A stretch of DNA of 64,000 nt, taken from positions 119,253-183,252 of the forward strand of contig RHPI01001116.1 of assembly GCA_009103225.1 (NCBI GenBank), in the 5' to 3' direction. The notes below the pieces were generated by a model. It searched no databases. It was not told where the DNA came from and saw nothing but the letters and a program-made list of their open reading frames with translations. Positions within the stretch are counted from its first letter, which is position 1; every line of letters starts with the position of its first letter. Positions 48,301 to 59,675 of this stretch are shown here, in pieces. The position numbers were made by a program, and so were the translations under genes. The stretch comes from Chlorokybus atmophyticus. Taxonomy: Eukaryota; Streptophyta; Chlorokybophyceae; Chlorokybales; Chlorokybaceae.

Positions 48301-50385
48301 GATGACCAGGACCTCAGCCTCAACATAGCACGAGAGGCCATCACGCTGCTACGAAACGAGAATGGGACACTACCTTTGAGCGCCAACATTTCTTCTCTGC
48401 TCGTGGTGGGTCCCGCAGCAGACTCCACATTGCTTCTGGCCGGTGGATACACTGTGAATGATCAGGGCGCCCCCTCGGACGCCGATGTGCCCGGAGTCAA
48501 CATCCTACAAGGCATTCAGGTTGGTGCAATTGAAGCAGAAATGAACTGACTTCTCTTTGATGCAAGTTATAGACCTTCCATGTGCACGCATGTGTGTGTG
48601 AAGTGGGGTTGATGCAACCTGTGGTGCGCGTGATCTGTGCGTGCAATCTGCTTGGCCATCATGATATGCAGGCGTTGTTCCCTTCAGCGACATACCAGAA
48701 AGGCTGCGAGCTCAACGGGTCAATTGCTTCATCGGATCTCAGTCGAGCCGTCACGGCCGCACAGGTGAGGCAACATTTACCACCATAGGCTTGACGTTTT
48801 GGGGGGGGGGGGGAGGCTGGCAACGCTTGATGTCATACATGGATAACAACAACAACATGAGTAACCACACAGTAAGTACATAGGAACCTCACTCGGTGCT
48901 GACATCGCACCGTGTAACTGATGGCGGTAATTATGGTTGCAGGCAGCAGCTGGTGTGATTGTATGCATTGGTGAGGCCACTTATGCTGCCAAGGGTGGGG
49001 ACGTACCAACAATGGAGCTGTCTGAAGGGCAGCGCACACTCACTGCAAGCCTCATCGCAACAGGCACCCCCGTCATCGTTGTCTATGTTGGAGGCAGACC
49101 CTTGCTGATGAGCGGTTAGTACTCATCCGTACACAGCACTGGAGCATTGTGCGCGTGCAAAAACATCACTCCGCGGTGTTGACGGCTGAGGCCAAATGTG
49201 TTTATGTGGGCAGGCGCCACTAACGGTGCAGCTGGGTTCGTCTATGCTGGTCTGCCCGGTCCACAGGGTGGCCAGGCAGTTGCGGAGGTAGTATTTGGGG
49301 TGACCAACCCCAGCGGGCGATTGCCTTTCACATGGCCGCTAAACCCGTTGGAGGTATGCTGATATGCACTCTCAGGCATGCTCTTCTGTGCTTCCTTGTA
49401 GCAAGCTATGCAACACACGTCAAGCAACCTGTATTTGCAGGTGCCAATGCTGTACTTCCGCAAGTTTGACCAAACTTGTGTAGCCACAGGCAAGAAACTG
49501 TTCCAAGACTTGTGCGCTTGTCACATGCCAGTCGCGGCTGTACATTTTGCATGAGAATGATCTTGTTTGTGTGGCTGTGCAGGCAGCCCATCAGGAGATT
49601 GTTTGACGGAGTTTGAGTTTGGCAACGGGCTGACTTACTCATCTTTCGCGTATTCTGCCCTGTCCGTGTCGCCTCAAAGCATTTCCGTTGGCGACAGCGT
49701 CACTGTGTCCCTCACTGTCACCAATAGTGGTGGACCTGCGGGCAAACATGTACGATTGTTGCTGCACATTTGCGTTGCATCTCAGTAGTATGTTGCTGGT
49801 GCGAAGAGGCGTGCGTACAATTGAGCATCTGACGCTGGTCATGCCTGGCGCTGTGCATCGATTGGATTTATGTTATGTGCGTAAGTTACCTTGACGGTTG
49901 TGCTTTTTCCGAGCATTGTATACTTCTGCAGGCCGTGCTGGTGTTTCTCACACAAGCAGTGCGGACTGTCCCGCCCGAGCGCGCTTTGCTGAAAGGTTTT
50001 ACCAAGGTAAGGAGTCCTTACTTTGGTAAAAGTCTGATTCGTGATGTGTGTTATTGCATTGGGTGTACGATCAAGCCGTCCGCCAGCTTTTATTATTGGC
50101 ACGAGCCAAGCATATATCAATCAAGCATACATCTAATCAGGTGGACCTGGAACAAGGAGCTAGCACGCAAGTGGACTTTACTTTAACGCCAGATGACATG
50201 CAGTACTGGGAACCGAATCAGCAGGTTTGGGTTGTTGATCAAGGGGAGTTCACCGTCAATGTTGGTGACGTCGCAGCACAGTTTGCTGTGGTAAGTACTG
50301 TCAAGGGGCAGAAAGTTGTGCATGCCTGCTTACAACGCATTCCTACTCAATTATCCTACTGTTGGCATTGTCTGTACAGGTTTGA
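45374..50385 (+). CDS. GH3-family protein, membrane-anchored, catalytic residues lost
   Basis: GH3 enzymes are beta-glucosidases, xylosidases or hexosaminidases. Twenty candidate exons: 45374-45535, 45777-46035, 46099-46181, 46349-46468, 46617-46676, 46833-46886, 46996-47101, 47199-47281, 47359-47484, 47674-47769, 47913-48017, 48202-48519, 48672-48764, 48943-49114, 49214-49353, 49441-49489, 49583-49749, 49932-50006, 50141-50290, 50380-50385; about 807 aa. An N-terminal signal anchor (LAPLVAIGGVCFAGGLIGG) precedes the TIM-barrel (MTLAQKIGQM, TNVHGANHIRGATVFP), the second domain (REAITLLRNENGTLPL) and the fibronectin-like end (FGNGLTYSSF). The nucleophile motif SDW reads SAR (Ala357), the Lys-His pair reads Cys-Gly (278-279), and the substrate Asp before HG is Thr176. 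Frame and splice sites are intact. Two introns use GC donors. Confidence 0.92.
49997..50031 (+). other. Hairpin enclosing a splice donor
   Basis: 17-nt arms (49997-50013 and 50015-50031) are complementary apart from one G-U pair. The exon 18 donor of the GH3 gene (AAG|GTAAGG, cut after 50006) lies inside the stem. Confidence 0.8.
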
Positions 50386-50970
50386 GAGCAACTGGAGTTG
50401 GGATACTTACCTGGGGTTGTGAAGTTTTCCCTCTGAATAAGGTTGCTAGGTGAATAGGTAAACATACGCCATTGATAGCTCAAGCTACGCGCCGCTACCG
50501 TGGTTGTTTCATAGCATTGATTGTTCTCCGCTACACACAGCAATGGTTGTGTGTTCATAACATGTGTTAGCAATGATGGTGACCGCACAAAGATAGTACA
50601 GTGATGACTGTGTGTTGAATAGTATGTGTTGGGCACTACACTACCTACCACAATCGTATCTGTCACAGAATTCAACAACACATCAAAGCAGCTAGATTCT
50701 GGCCGTTCTGATGTGATGTTAGTTTTGGCATACTGTATGCTAATGCCCGTACACATCTATATCAACTGTCAATGATTTTTGAGATAGATATAACATCTCC
50801 GTAGAATGCATAAGCCATAATACAGCTTTGAGCCAGTGCAGATTTGAGCCAGTGCAGTCACAGGGAGTCTTTACAACAAAAGTGACCAACACTTGTTGGA
50901 CACCTTGCAAAGTCAAATACTTACAAGACAAACAATTACAACCAAAAGTACAGCTAGCCAATGTTACTCA

Positions 50971-52167
50971 CTACTGAATATCAACTTCAACGGCCTGAGA
51001 CTCTTTCGTCTTGGGCACAGTGACGACCAGCACACCATTCTCGCAGGCGGCTGAGGTGCGCGCAGCGTCAACATTCTTCGCCAGCCGGAACTTGCGCTCA
51101 ACCTTGCCGACGGCGCGCGCGCCCTCACCTTGCTTGGCGGCGGTAACAATCAACACATTCTCCATGACCTGCACCTTGATGTCGCCGCGCTCGTAGCCTG
51201 GCAGCTCCACGCGGAAGCGGTAAGCAGCGCCTGTGTCGGTGGACTCAGTGCGCACACCCGCAGCGAAGCGCCTCTCCCATGCTGCCTCTTCCTCATCCGT
51301 GTAAGAGGTGGACGCAGCTGCTGAAGGTGTGGACTCACCCTCCTTATTTGCACCCTCACTTTCAGCATACTTCTTCTGCTGACTCTGCAAGACATGAATA
51401 AAGACACCGTCAGGACCATTACGTATCAGTACAAGACATGAGAAGTATACTACGAGAACCACACACGCGCATACGTGCACACCCACCCACCCACCCACAT
51501 AAACGCACACACAGGTCAACACACCTGCATCCAGCGTGCAAAGTGGGGTGCAGCCACCGAGGCCAGGTACAGCAGAAAAGGTGCGAGCGTCAGGAGACCA
51601 CCTCCTCCTCGTCTGGGCTGGCGGTAGCCGTAGCCATAGCTGAAGGGGTTGCCATAACCGAAGGGGCTTGGGCCGAATGGGCCGGGGCTGTAGCGAAAGT
51701 TACCGTAGCCAAAAGGGCTTGGCCCAAACCCGCCTCCATAAGGGCGGAACAATGGGCCAAACCCTGGCGTCACTTTGATGTACAGCGCCTGCGTGGGTGT
51801 CTTTCGCCTGAGCTGCTGCTTCTGTACAGCAGTACAGTCGTGAGCACCAATTGCAGATTGTAGGTTGCAGAGTGCAGCATAATTGGGTGTGCATGCAATA
51901 TTGGCCCACGAAACCAACGGTGACAAGCACAAATCCAATGCCAAAGGTAGAAACAGCTAAATAAATCTGGTGAGAGAGTGGATGCATGCACAAAGACAAG
52001 ACAGTCACCTGTGCTGGCAGGAAGGCCGCTTTCGCATCCAGGGAGCCAATGCCACCGTTCCGTTGCTGCTGAGGCAAGCGCAGTCCGGAAAACTCACTCC
52101 TGGTGTAAGAAGAAGTAGTGGTCTTTGCGGACACGGATGCCGCCGCCATGGTTACCGCCGCCGCCAT
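50971..52167 (-). CDS. Plastid small heat-shock protein (HSP20) with a membrane segment
   Basis: Small heat-shock proteins are ATP-independent holdases. Three exons (minus): 52167-52009, 51821-51525, 51384-50971; 289 aa. Residues 1-53 are a Ser/Thr/Ala-rich transit peptide. Residues ~65-120 are Gly/Pro/Phe/Tyr-rich with repeated GPSPFGYGN. A hydrophobic helix (LLTLAPFLLYLASVAAPHF, about 128-146) follows, which is unusual for an sHSP. After an acidic linker the alpha-crystallin domain runs to the end: YRFRVELPGYERGDIKVQV, LIVTAAKQGEG, KFRLAKNVDAARTSAACENG and VLVVTVPK. No C-terminal IxI motif is evident. TGTAA lies 31-50 nt past the stop on the minus strand. It probably sits on a plastid membrane (inference). 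A decayed copy lies upstream at 54.6-55.4 kb. Confidence 0.92.
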
Positions 52168-54647
52168 CTCAGACACTGACTCTGTGAGTACGACTGTGCA
52201 CTGCTTGACAATCGAAACACTGTTGGTGGTAAGGGCAAACCGTAGCGGCTTATAAACCCTACTGCGCGATGCCCGGTTGTGTCCGTCACCCGCCTGTCGC
52301 AGCACGCGGCTCGGAACTGGCTAGACCTTATGACGTGGCAGGTTGTCAGCGCTGAATGGCCTTCTACAAGCCGTGCGATGTGGCAATAGCAAGCGCGCAA
52401 ATGCTTAGACCGTTGGATTGACAGAATGACTGCAACCAGGCCGCGGCTTCACCATTGTGCTTCCCGTGGACGCTTGAAAGCCGTAGATTTAGGCACTGTG
52501 GACGAAGGGGAACACGCCGCGCCACAGTGGCGTCAACCCTTTTTGCGTTTGGTGCGCGCGCTGCTAGATGCGTGTTCGTGGCACAGATGGGCATCGGCGT
52601 GACGGTACCCGCTGCTTGTCCTTAACATTCATAAATTACAAAGCAGCTGAAAGGAGACAAAGCCACCTCCCGTGCAAAGGGAGGTGGTCAGAAGTAGATT
52701 GTTGTGAGAACATTTTATCAACCAATAACCAAGCTTACTGAATTTAAGCTTGCATAGATTAGGCCTATATTGCATGTGTTTCAGAGTCTGTGCTCCTTGA
52801 CGTAAGCGTCTGCGCTTTAGCAGTAAGATTGTAATAAAACCTCACGCATTGCATATTGTGCAATGTGATGTGATTGTTATATAGCGATCTATTATGTGCT
52901 TATTGCGTATTGTAGCTTTTGAATAACCTTGTTACAATGCTTTCCAAGCACATACTGTTGACAGCTAGACACATATATGCATATGGTTGAAGTAATTGCT
53001 ATTTTATTAACCGTACATAATATGTATCATATGTGGTATATAGTTTGTTGAGCGTAAAACATGATTCTTCGCATATTACTCGCTTATGCATGCGGATTGC
53101 CGTATACATTTGCATTCGATGCATACGAAAGGCACTAAGTAAAAAAGCATTGTATTATAATACACAGGCCGATTGTGTATCGTAATGGCATTACATGAGA
53201 GTCAACTGCTATTACTTCATAAAACACATCACACAATCGCACACATTATTGCAAATGTGGCAGTCGCTACAGCCCTGCCTTCACACCATCCCGCTTGAGA
53301 CCATTGCTATGACGTGTCTTCCTTCATCTTTCGCGGTATTACGCCGTACGGCTTGCTGGCGTCCATCGCCGCGCATCACCTCCACCACTGCCCTCCCCGC
53401 AGGAGCATTCCCACGCTTGCACTCGCTGCATTGTCACAATGTGACATGCCATTTGCTAACACAACAGTGTTAGCAAATTACGCCGTTCAACCTGCGCAAG
53501 GGCAGCGCGCGACTATACATGACATTGCCGCGGCGCGCGCAGATGTTGAGAAGCTGCTGGACAACATGGTCCAGCTGATGGTCCGGTTTTGTGCGTATGC
53601 GCCGCTGGTGGGCAAAAGGTGTTACTTAGTTGGTGGTTGTCGTACTCATGTCACTTGCTCTATTCCACCTGTCGCAACTCATGCGCGCTCGCATAGGGAA
53701 CCGCATCATAGAACAGTAACATTTGAATCAGAGACCTGCTCCGACGCCATTTCGTAGATGCAACGGCCGCGCGCCTCCTGTCACAACCACCTCAGTGTGA
53801 TGTGAAACACTCAATGACAGTCAGTGCACCAATGCAATAGCCCCGTACGTCGTTTGCACAAAGGGAAGCATGTGGCATGTCAACATGAGCTTCCACAAGC
53901 GGGGATCACATGAATCGCTCCGCTCAAAGCGGATCACTCAGAGCTGCAATACCATCATCGGCACAATGTGGAACATCTGCTTGCTGCCGGAGGCTCATCC
54001 AATGCGTGAGCATGCAGTGTGCCCTACAGGATGCAGCCACACATGCACAAAAGTGCAAGGCTATTGTGCATGCACACAAGCCATGCACATTCACAACATG
54101 CACGGGACATACACATGCATGCACACTTGGCAATGCACAATGGCAGAACTAGCTAGGCAGGGGTTGTCCACAACAACAGGTTGTCCAGGAAGATCACTAA
54201 CAACACCACAAGCAACAGCAGAAAGTGGGAGGCGCCTCTTCTTCAGCACTGACGTCAATCACCCCGAAGAAAACCACCAAAACGCTAGCTAGACCACTCA
54301 GAAACGCCCCACATTGGAGGATAGGGAAGGCCCCTTAAATAGTTAAGCGAAGCATCCTAAACACACAGCAAGTAAGCACAAGGCTAAGTCCCCCCCCCAC
54401 CCCCCCACCCCCCCACACCACCACACACACACCATGCTAACCTAGCCTATTTACTTCTCCCTGTCGCCTTCCCACTTGGCCACAGGTGAGCTGAAAAGCC
54501 ATCAACGCCTTTTCGCCCATCCTGTGCTGACACATAAGATTCTCTTGGCACACAGGCCACGCAGTGCACACATGCACTTCAACTATTTTAACTACTTACC
54601 ACAAATTAATAAAAAGCAGCAGTACAGCTATTAGTGTGTGTCACTCA
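52168..54647. other. Spacer between the two HSP20 copies
   Basis: AT-rich at 52620-53200. It contains a perfect 12-bp-arm hairpin (53451-53478) and a C-rich tract (CCCCCCAC units, about 54392-54420). A plus-strand open frame (about 53314-53757) spans the hairpin but has no family motif. No gene called. Confidence 0.5.
53451..53478. other. Perfect 12-bp-arm stem-loop
   Basis: ATTTGCTAACAC / GTGTTAGCAAAT with a 4-nt loop (AACA). Function unknown. Confidence 0.8.
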
Positions 54648-55440
54648 CTACCGAATGTCAACTTCAATAGCCTGAGCCTCTTTCGTCTTGGGCACAGTGA
54701 TGACGAGCACACAATTCTTGCAGGCGGCAAAAGTACGCGCAACATCCACATTCTTCGCCAGCCGGAACTTGCGTTCAACCATGCCAATATCACGTTCACC
54801 TTCTCGTTGCTTCGCTGCGGTGACAGTCAGCATCTTCTCCACAACCTGCACCTTGATGTCGCCACGCTCGTAGCCATGCAGCTCCACGCGGAAGCGGTAG
54901 GCTACATCTGTGTCCGCAGATTCCGTGCGCACACTTGCAGCAAAGCGCCTCTCCCACGCCGCATGTTCCTCATCCGTGTAAGAGGTTGACGTTGCTGCTG
55001 GAGATGTGGACTCACCCTCCTTGGTTACACGCTCAATCTGCACGCCTCTGCTGCTGCTGACTCTACATAGCAGATAACACGCACAGTCAAAACTGGTGCA
55101 CTCTACTGCACCCCATATGTACTTGCAACACAAGGACCCTTTACACGTGTACACGCACACCCACCTACATACACACGTGCATGCATGTCAACATACCTGC
55201 ATCCAGCGTGCAAAGTGGGGCGCAGCAACCGATGCAAGGTATAGCAGGAAGGGTGCAAGCGTAACAAGGCTGCCGCCTCCTCGTCTGGGTTGGCGGCAGC
55301 CGTAGCCATAGCCGTAGCCGAGGGGACTGCCGAAAGGGTTGCCTTAGCCAAAGGGGCTTGGGCTGAACGGACTAGGGCTGTAGCGGAAGCTCGGCTCAAA
55401 CCCGCCGCGGTCGGCCGTCGACATATATTACAAGCAGGTC
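54648..55440 (-). pseudogene. Decayed tandem copy of the HSP20 gene
   Basis: Copies the last two exons of the neighbouring HSP20 gene. The exon 2 equivalent (about 55440-55197) keeps the Gly/Tyr-rich stretch and membrane helix but has an in-frame TAA where the parent has TAC in FGYGN. The transit-peptide exon is absent; an ATG at about 55424 now opens the frame. In the exon 3 equivalent, one extra base before KEGES shifts frame relative to the parental acceptor. The alpha-crystallin domain itself remains open and close to the parent (YRFRVELHGYERGDIKVQV, KFRLAKNVDVARTFAACKNC). It could still make a shortened cytosolic protein if transcribed from an internal start, but as a copy of the parent it is broken. 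Confidence 0.8.
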
Positions 55441-57998
55441 ATGACAGGCAGGCTGCAGTCTATTATATTGTACGATAGGCCATCGGCTGTTGATTGTTAT
55501 CCACAATATACACCGGCGGTCCAGTCAGTCCCTTTATGGCCCAAGTCGTTAAGATTAGATACGGTCAGGTAGGGTCAGGCACTCGTCAGTCCCTCGGTCC
55601 ATGATTAGTCACCGTGTAAAATCTGCGACGATTTTGCATTCCACCAACATTTTTCAATTTTTCAAGCTTCAATGACATGTGAATGCATGATAGCACTCAT
55701 CGAGCTGATTGACACACAAATGTTGCATGGCATAAAAAGGAAGTGCATGAGTATATAAACAATGTATATAATGTTATCATGGTATTCAACACCATCAAAA
55801 ATCTTGCCGATACGTGCGCACATTAATATGTGTTGTTTATTTTAAGAAAACAAAACTCCTCAATAAACAGTTTAAATGCATTGCAAGGCCACTTGCCTTT
55901 GATATGTGGAAGTACGCTTCGTTTTTTTTCCGTTACACATCGAGTCATGCTGGACTATCAGTGATGGCATGTATGAATTGATTGCGTGCTGCATTAATAA
56001 CCAATCAAGGCATTACTTTTTTCATATTGTTTCAACATTTGCTTTTTTGTGTGTACAGCACGTTGCATAATTAGCAATTCAATACAATCTCAAGGCCCTA
56101 CAATGCAGTCTGTATATATAAGTACATAAAAATGATAAGTGTCCAAAAAATAATAATTGTTAGTGTATTGTTGATATGACCATTTGCCATAGCACTTGGA
56201 TTGTGTAAACAAGTTTCAAACAATGCATACGACAAGCTTGAAGTGGACTCAATGTGCAACATGCAAAATTGCCTTTTTAAACATAAAATTTCATTATAAT
56301 AGATTTAACAATACCGGCGGTAACTTACTGCTAGTTTTTATGCCGATCAATCACTCTAGCGAGCAACGTGCCCATCTCTTGTTAGCAGCCAAGCTGAGCC
56401 ACTGGTCCATGTATCAAGTTTGAATGCATTGATAATGGTCTTGTTTCATACATAATGTATAGGGCGCAGCTTGACTGCTTCGCTAATGCTATGCTGATTT
56501 TACCAAGGTGCCGCAAAAAAAGAGATCCGCAATGTTGGCAATGAGCAAATCTCCCGCTTCTCGCCAAATTGCATGTTAAAGTATAATAGTAACCTTCTGC
56601 AAACTTATACACGTTTGCACGCATGGCTTTATGTTGGTGGCGTGTGTGCGCCGCTTCTACACATGATACATTTATGGTGTAACACGTGTAATCAGATTTA
56701 ATAAAATTTCATATAAGGATTGGTTTAAGTTTTCGTATATACAACTTGTGTACCTTGTTTAACTACATGACAACCATTTACATTCAACCACAATAAACTT
56801 GTAATGTCACCCTTATCATTGCAACCATAGCCGTTATCGATTTGGAAATGCCACATTGTGAGTTAATAGCGGCTTATTGGGAGCTTGCAAACGACGCAAG
56901 GTGCCGGCGAGGTTTTCCCACGGAGTTTCCATCACATCCGCCAAGAGCAGTGTACCAGTTGCTACTGTAACTTGAATAGATGATGGATGAGTGTACAGCC
57001 CTAGGGGTTGCACCGCACGGTTCATACGGTCAAACTTGGACCCCAGTGCAATCATCCCCCAACCGACACTGCAAAGCGTTGGTAACGTCGCTTTGGATGT
57101 GTACATCCACCCATGCGTGAGTATCCCAATCACGCAAGCAGAACTCACTTCACGCATGATTGGGTACGGTTCGCATGCTCAACTTCTTCTTGATTTTTAA
57201 TCTACTGTTGCGGGTCTTCGGTACGAACGGGCGCCCGTTCGCAGCTTACCGACATGGACCAGACGGTTTTCGGGAGTTCAACTGAGTTGAACTGAGTTCC
57301 GTTCGGTCCATGTGGGGTAGAAGATCAATCGCAAAACCGACAAACAAACGGCTGACCGCTGCGGGGCGGTAAATTAACCGGTATCGGTGCGACGGCAGTG
57401 CAGGGTACAACACTCTACGCTTAAGGTGTATAACAGACCAATACCGCTCACATTACCAACTTACGACCGGAAGGCTTTGCCTCGCGGTTACGATTGGCCC
57501 CCAATTTAGCCCTCCGTGCTACGTCATTTGTGGCTGACAAGCAGAGCAAACGGGCATTGCACTGCACTGACAGTCACTGCAGTGCAGTGGCTGTCATCAA
57601 GCTCAAGGCGGGTCAGATACACTGAGCGCCGCAGGATCGCCGCGTAACTTGCATCGGATCGCGAGTAGCTTGCATCTGCCGTAACTGAAGAGCGAGGCTT
57701 GGGCGGTATGGAGCCGTTGTGCGGTTTGAAACCAGTGAAACGGAGACTGGCCTGTTTGAATGCGGCGTACAAGTACCCGGCTTCAGACCTCAGCAGACTG
57801 CACAGCCAAACAGGCGAGGTGGGGTGTGTTTCTCGGCGGCAGCAGCAGCAGCAGCAGCAGCGTCAGTGTCAGCAGCGGTGTGTGTGTCTGTGTGGAGTTG
57901 GACCTTGTGTGAAGAGCCTCCTACCAGTCCTCAGCTCAGTCCTCCAGCAAGGCGCTGGTTGACTTGCGCCTGCTCCGCCTCACTCCTTTTGCAGAAAG
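55441..57998. other. Mostly AT-rich intergenic region
   Basis: 55480-56830 is AT-rich without genes. A minus-strand open frame at 56834-57157 (107 aa) is not recognised and lacks splice context. A foldback segment lies at 57253-57312. At 57699-57960 a CAG-repeat-bearing frame could be an upstream exon of the zinc-finger gene, but I could not join it in phase. Confidence 0.45.
57253..57312. other. Nested inverted repeats
   Basis: Outer arms CATGGACC (57253-57260) and GGTCCATG (57305-57312) enclose an inner near-perfect palindrome GTTCAACT-G-AGTTGAAC (57276-57292). Possibly a foldback element remnant. Confidence 0.6.
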
Positions 57999-58698
57999 AT
58001 GGTGAATACAATGGCGTCTGGAAGGGATGTGTGCTCCTCGGAGTGCGTGTGCGCCAGCTGCTCATCCGGTAGCAGGTCCAACAGCAGCAGCGGCAGCGGC
58101 AGCAGCCGGCGGTCCAGTGGCGACGGTGCATTCAACACAACAGCCGCTAGATCGCCCAGCAGAAAAGCCTCCAGCGCTGCCTTTGGCACTGGTAAGCAGC
58201 TGCAACGTCCTGCTATTGTTGAGACAGTAGTGTTTGCACGCATTGTTGTGCGACCTTTGTGTATGATACAAGGAGTTCTGGAACTCTCTTGTTTTTTGGC
58301 TAGTAGTTTTTTTAAGGGTTGAATGAAGGTGAAAATACCTGTTCTGTCCAGCAGCGTCTAACATTATTGGCATTTGCGCAGGCATGGATGCAGAGTACTA
58401 TACGCGGTCATCGCCCTGCAAGGCGTGGAACTGCGACATCTGTCTATCGCGCAACCCCAATGGTGCCGAGAAGTGCCGGCGATGCGGTTTCTCTGCTGCT
58501 GTAGTGGAGGCCAATGAAGAAAGCCCCTGCCAGCTGAGCCAGGCTGAGCGCCAGCGGTGCCACAGAAGGACCAGCGCAGACATGCTGGAAACAAGAAAGG
58601 TGATCACTTCACGCCAGAGGAGTGTCCCGCACATGCTCCGTGCACACGACGCCTTCTCACTGCAGCATTCCGTGTCCATGCTTCCCGTTTCCGGCTGA
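57999..58698 (+). CDS. RanBP2-type zinc-finger protein
   Basis: Two exons: 57999-58191 and 58382-58698; 169 aa as modelled. Exon 1 is a Ser/Gly/Arg-rich, Cys-containing region. Exon 2 carries WNCDICLSRNPNGAEKCRRCG, which fits the RanBP2/NZF consensus W-x-C-x2-C-x3-N-x6-C-x2-C; such fingers bind ubiquitin or single-stranded RNA. The Ser/Arg-rich context favours RNA (inference). The acceptor just before the start ATG suggests a 5' UTR or coding exon further upstream. The 3' end after ETRK is uncertain: a GTGATC donor there could lead to another exon instead of reading on to the stop at 58698. Confidence 0.65.
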
Positions 58699-59156
58699 AC
58701 GAATTGGCAAACATCGGGTATGAACATCACCCTCACACTGCGTAGTAGCACATCAGCCACGGTACACTAGCCACAACAGCTAGTAGTGTAGACACTTGTT
58801 ACAGTTGCCAGTAAGCTGTTCCTCTCCTCTTCTGCGCTTGCACAAACCAAGGGTCGACCACAAATGCACGCCGCTGACATCATGTGGTCCCCATCTTCCC
58901 AATGCTTTCCGGGCAAAGCACCTGGTAGAGGGCGGCTGAAGTTGTTTCCGTAGCTCTGGTTGTTCCCGTTTCGCCGCCGATGCAGTTGTTAGCTCAATTG
59001 CTTACACAGTCTTTTCATAAGGCAGGCTAGCCTACTGTTGTAAGAATGGAGAATATCAGTTCACCATTGTGAACCGATACGCATACAATACAATGCTGTG
59101 CTACAACCAAATGTCTCTATGCTGGCTCTGCTATGTTGTTATCTTTTGGGTTGGCG

Positions 59157-59232
59157 CCGTGTCTGGGTTGGCGCCGTGTCTGGCGCCGTGTCTGGCCGTG
59201 TCTGGCGCCGTGTCTGGGTTGGCGCCGTGTCT
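59157..59232. repeat. GGCGCCGTGTCTG tandem repeat
   Basis: About six imperfect copies of GGCGCCGTGTCTG, some with a GGTT insertion, running directly into copy 2 of the dispersed 346-bp repeat. Confidence 0.85.
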
Positions 59233-59568
59233 GCTGCAGCTTGCGCAGCATAGCTTGTTTTGTGCATGCATCCTTCAACCATATACTACCTGACGAAAAC
59301 TAAAGTTTGCTATTACCACCAAACTCGCTTATTGTCATTGAATGTTGTTTGAATGTGTGCTACGGTAGCACTGCTACCCCCCTAACGTTGTACCCTTTAC
59401 TTTCCCATCTTTTTCGCAAGTGTTCTATGCAAATGCAAGATAGTTCCATTGCTCTTGTATTATATAATGTTGACTGTGGCTAGAAGAGTAGCCGCTCCAA
59501 TCCAATTTCAAGTTCTATATTTCATCACTTTACACATAAGACAATATATACATATGGTGATTTGAGCC
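59223..59568. repeat. 346-bp dispersed repeat, copy 2
   Basis: Matches 39006-39351 throughout. Its left end lies within the GGCGCCGTGTCTG tandem array; on the right it passes into a C-run and unrelated sequence. Confidence 0.9.
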
Positions 59569-59675
59569 CCCCCCCCGCGAATGGACATTGCTGCTGTTTT
59601 AACAGTCACAACTTCAGTACACGTAGCATTGGACTCGGCACTGTGACCAATGCAAGTCGAGTGAACCCCTGAGAA

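Noticed and set aside
53314-53757. 147-aa plus-strand open frame
   Set aside because: It spans a perfect hairpin, has no family motif and would need a start in AT-rich DNA; not supported.
56834-57157. 107-aa minus-strand open frame
   Set aside because: No recognisable motif, no splice context, next to AT-rich DNA; could be chance.
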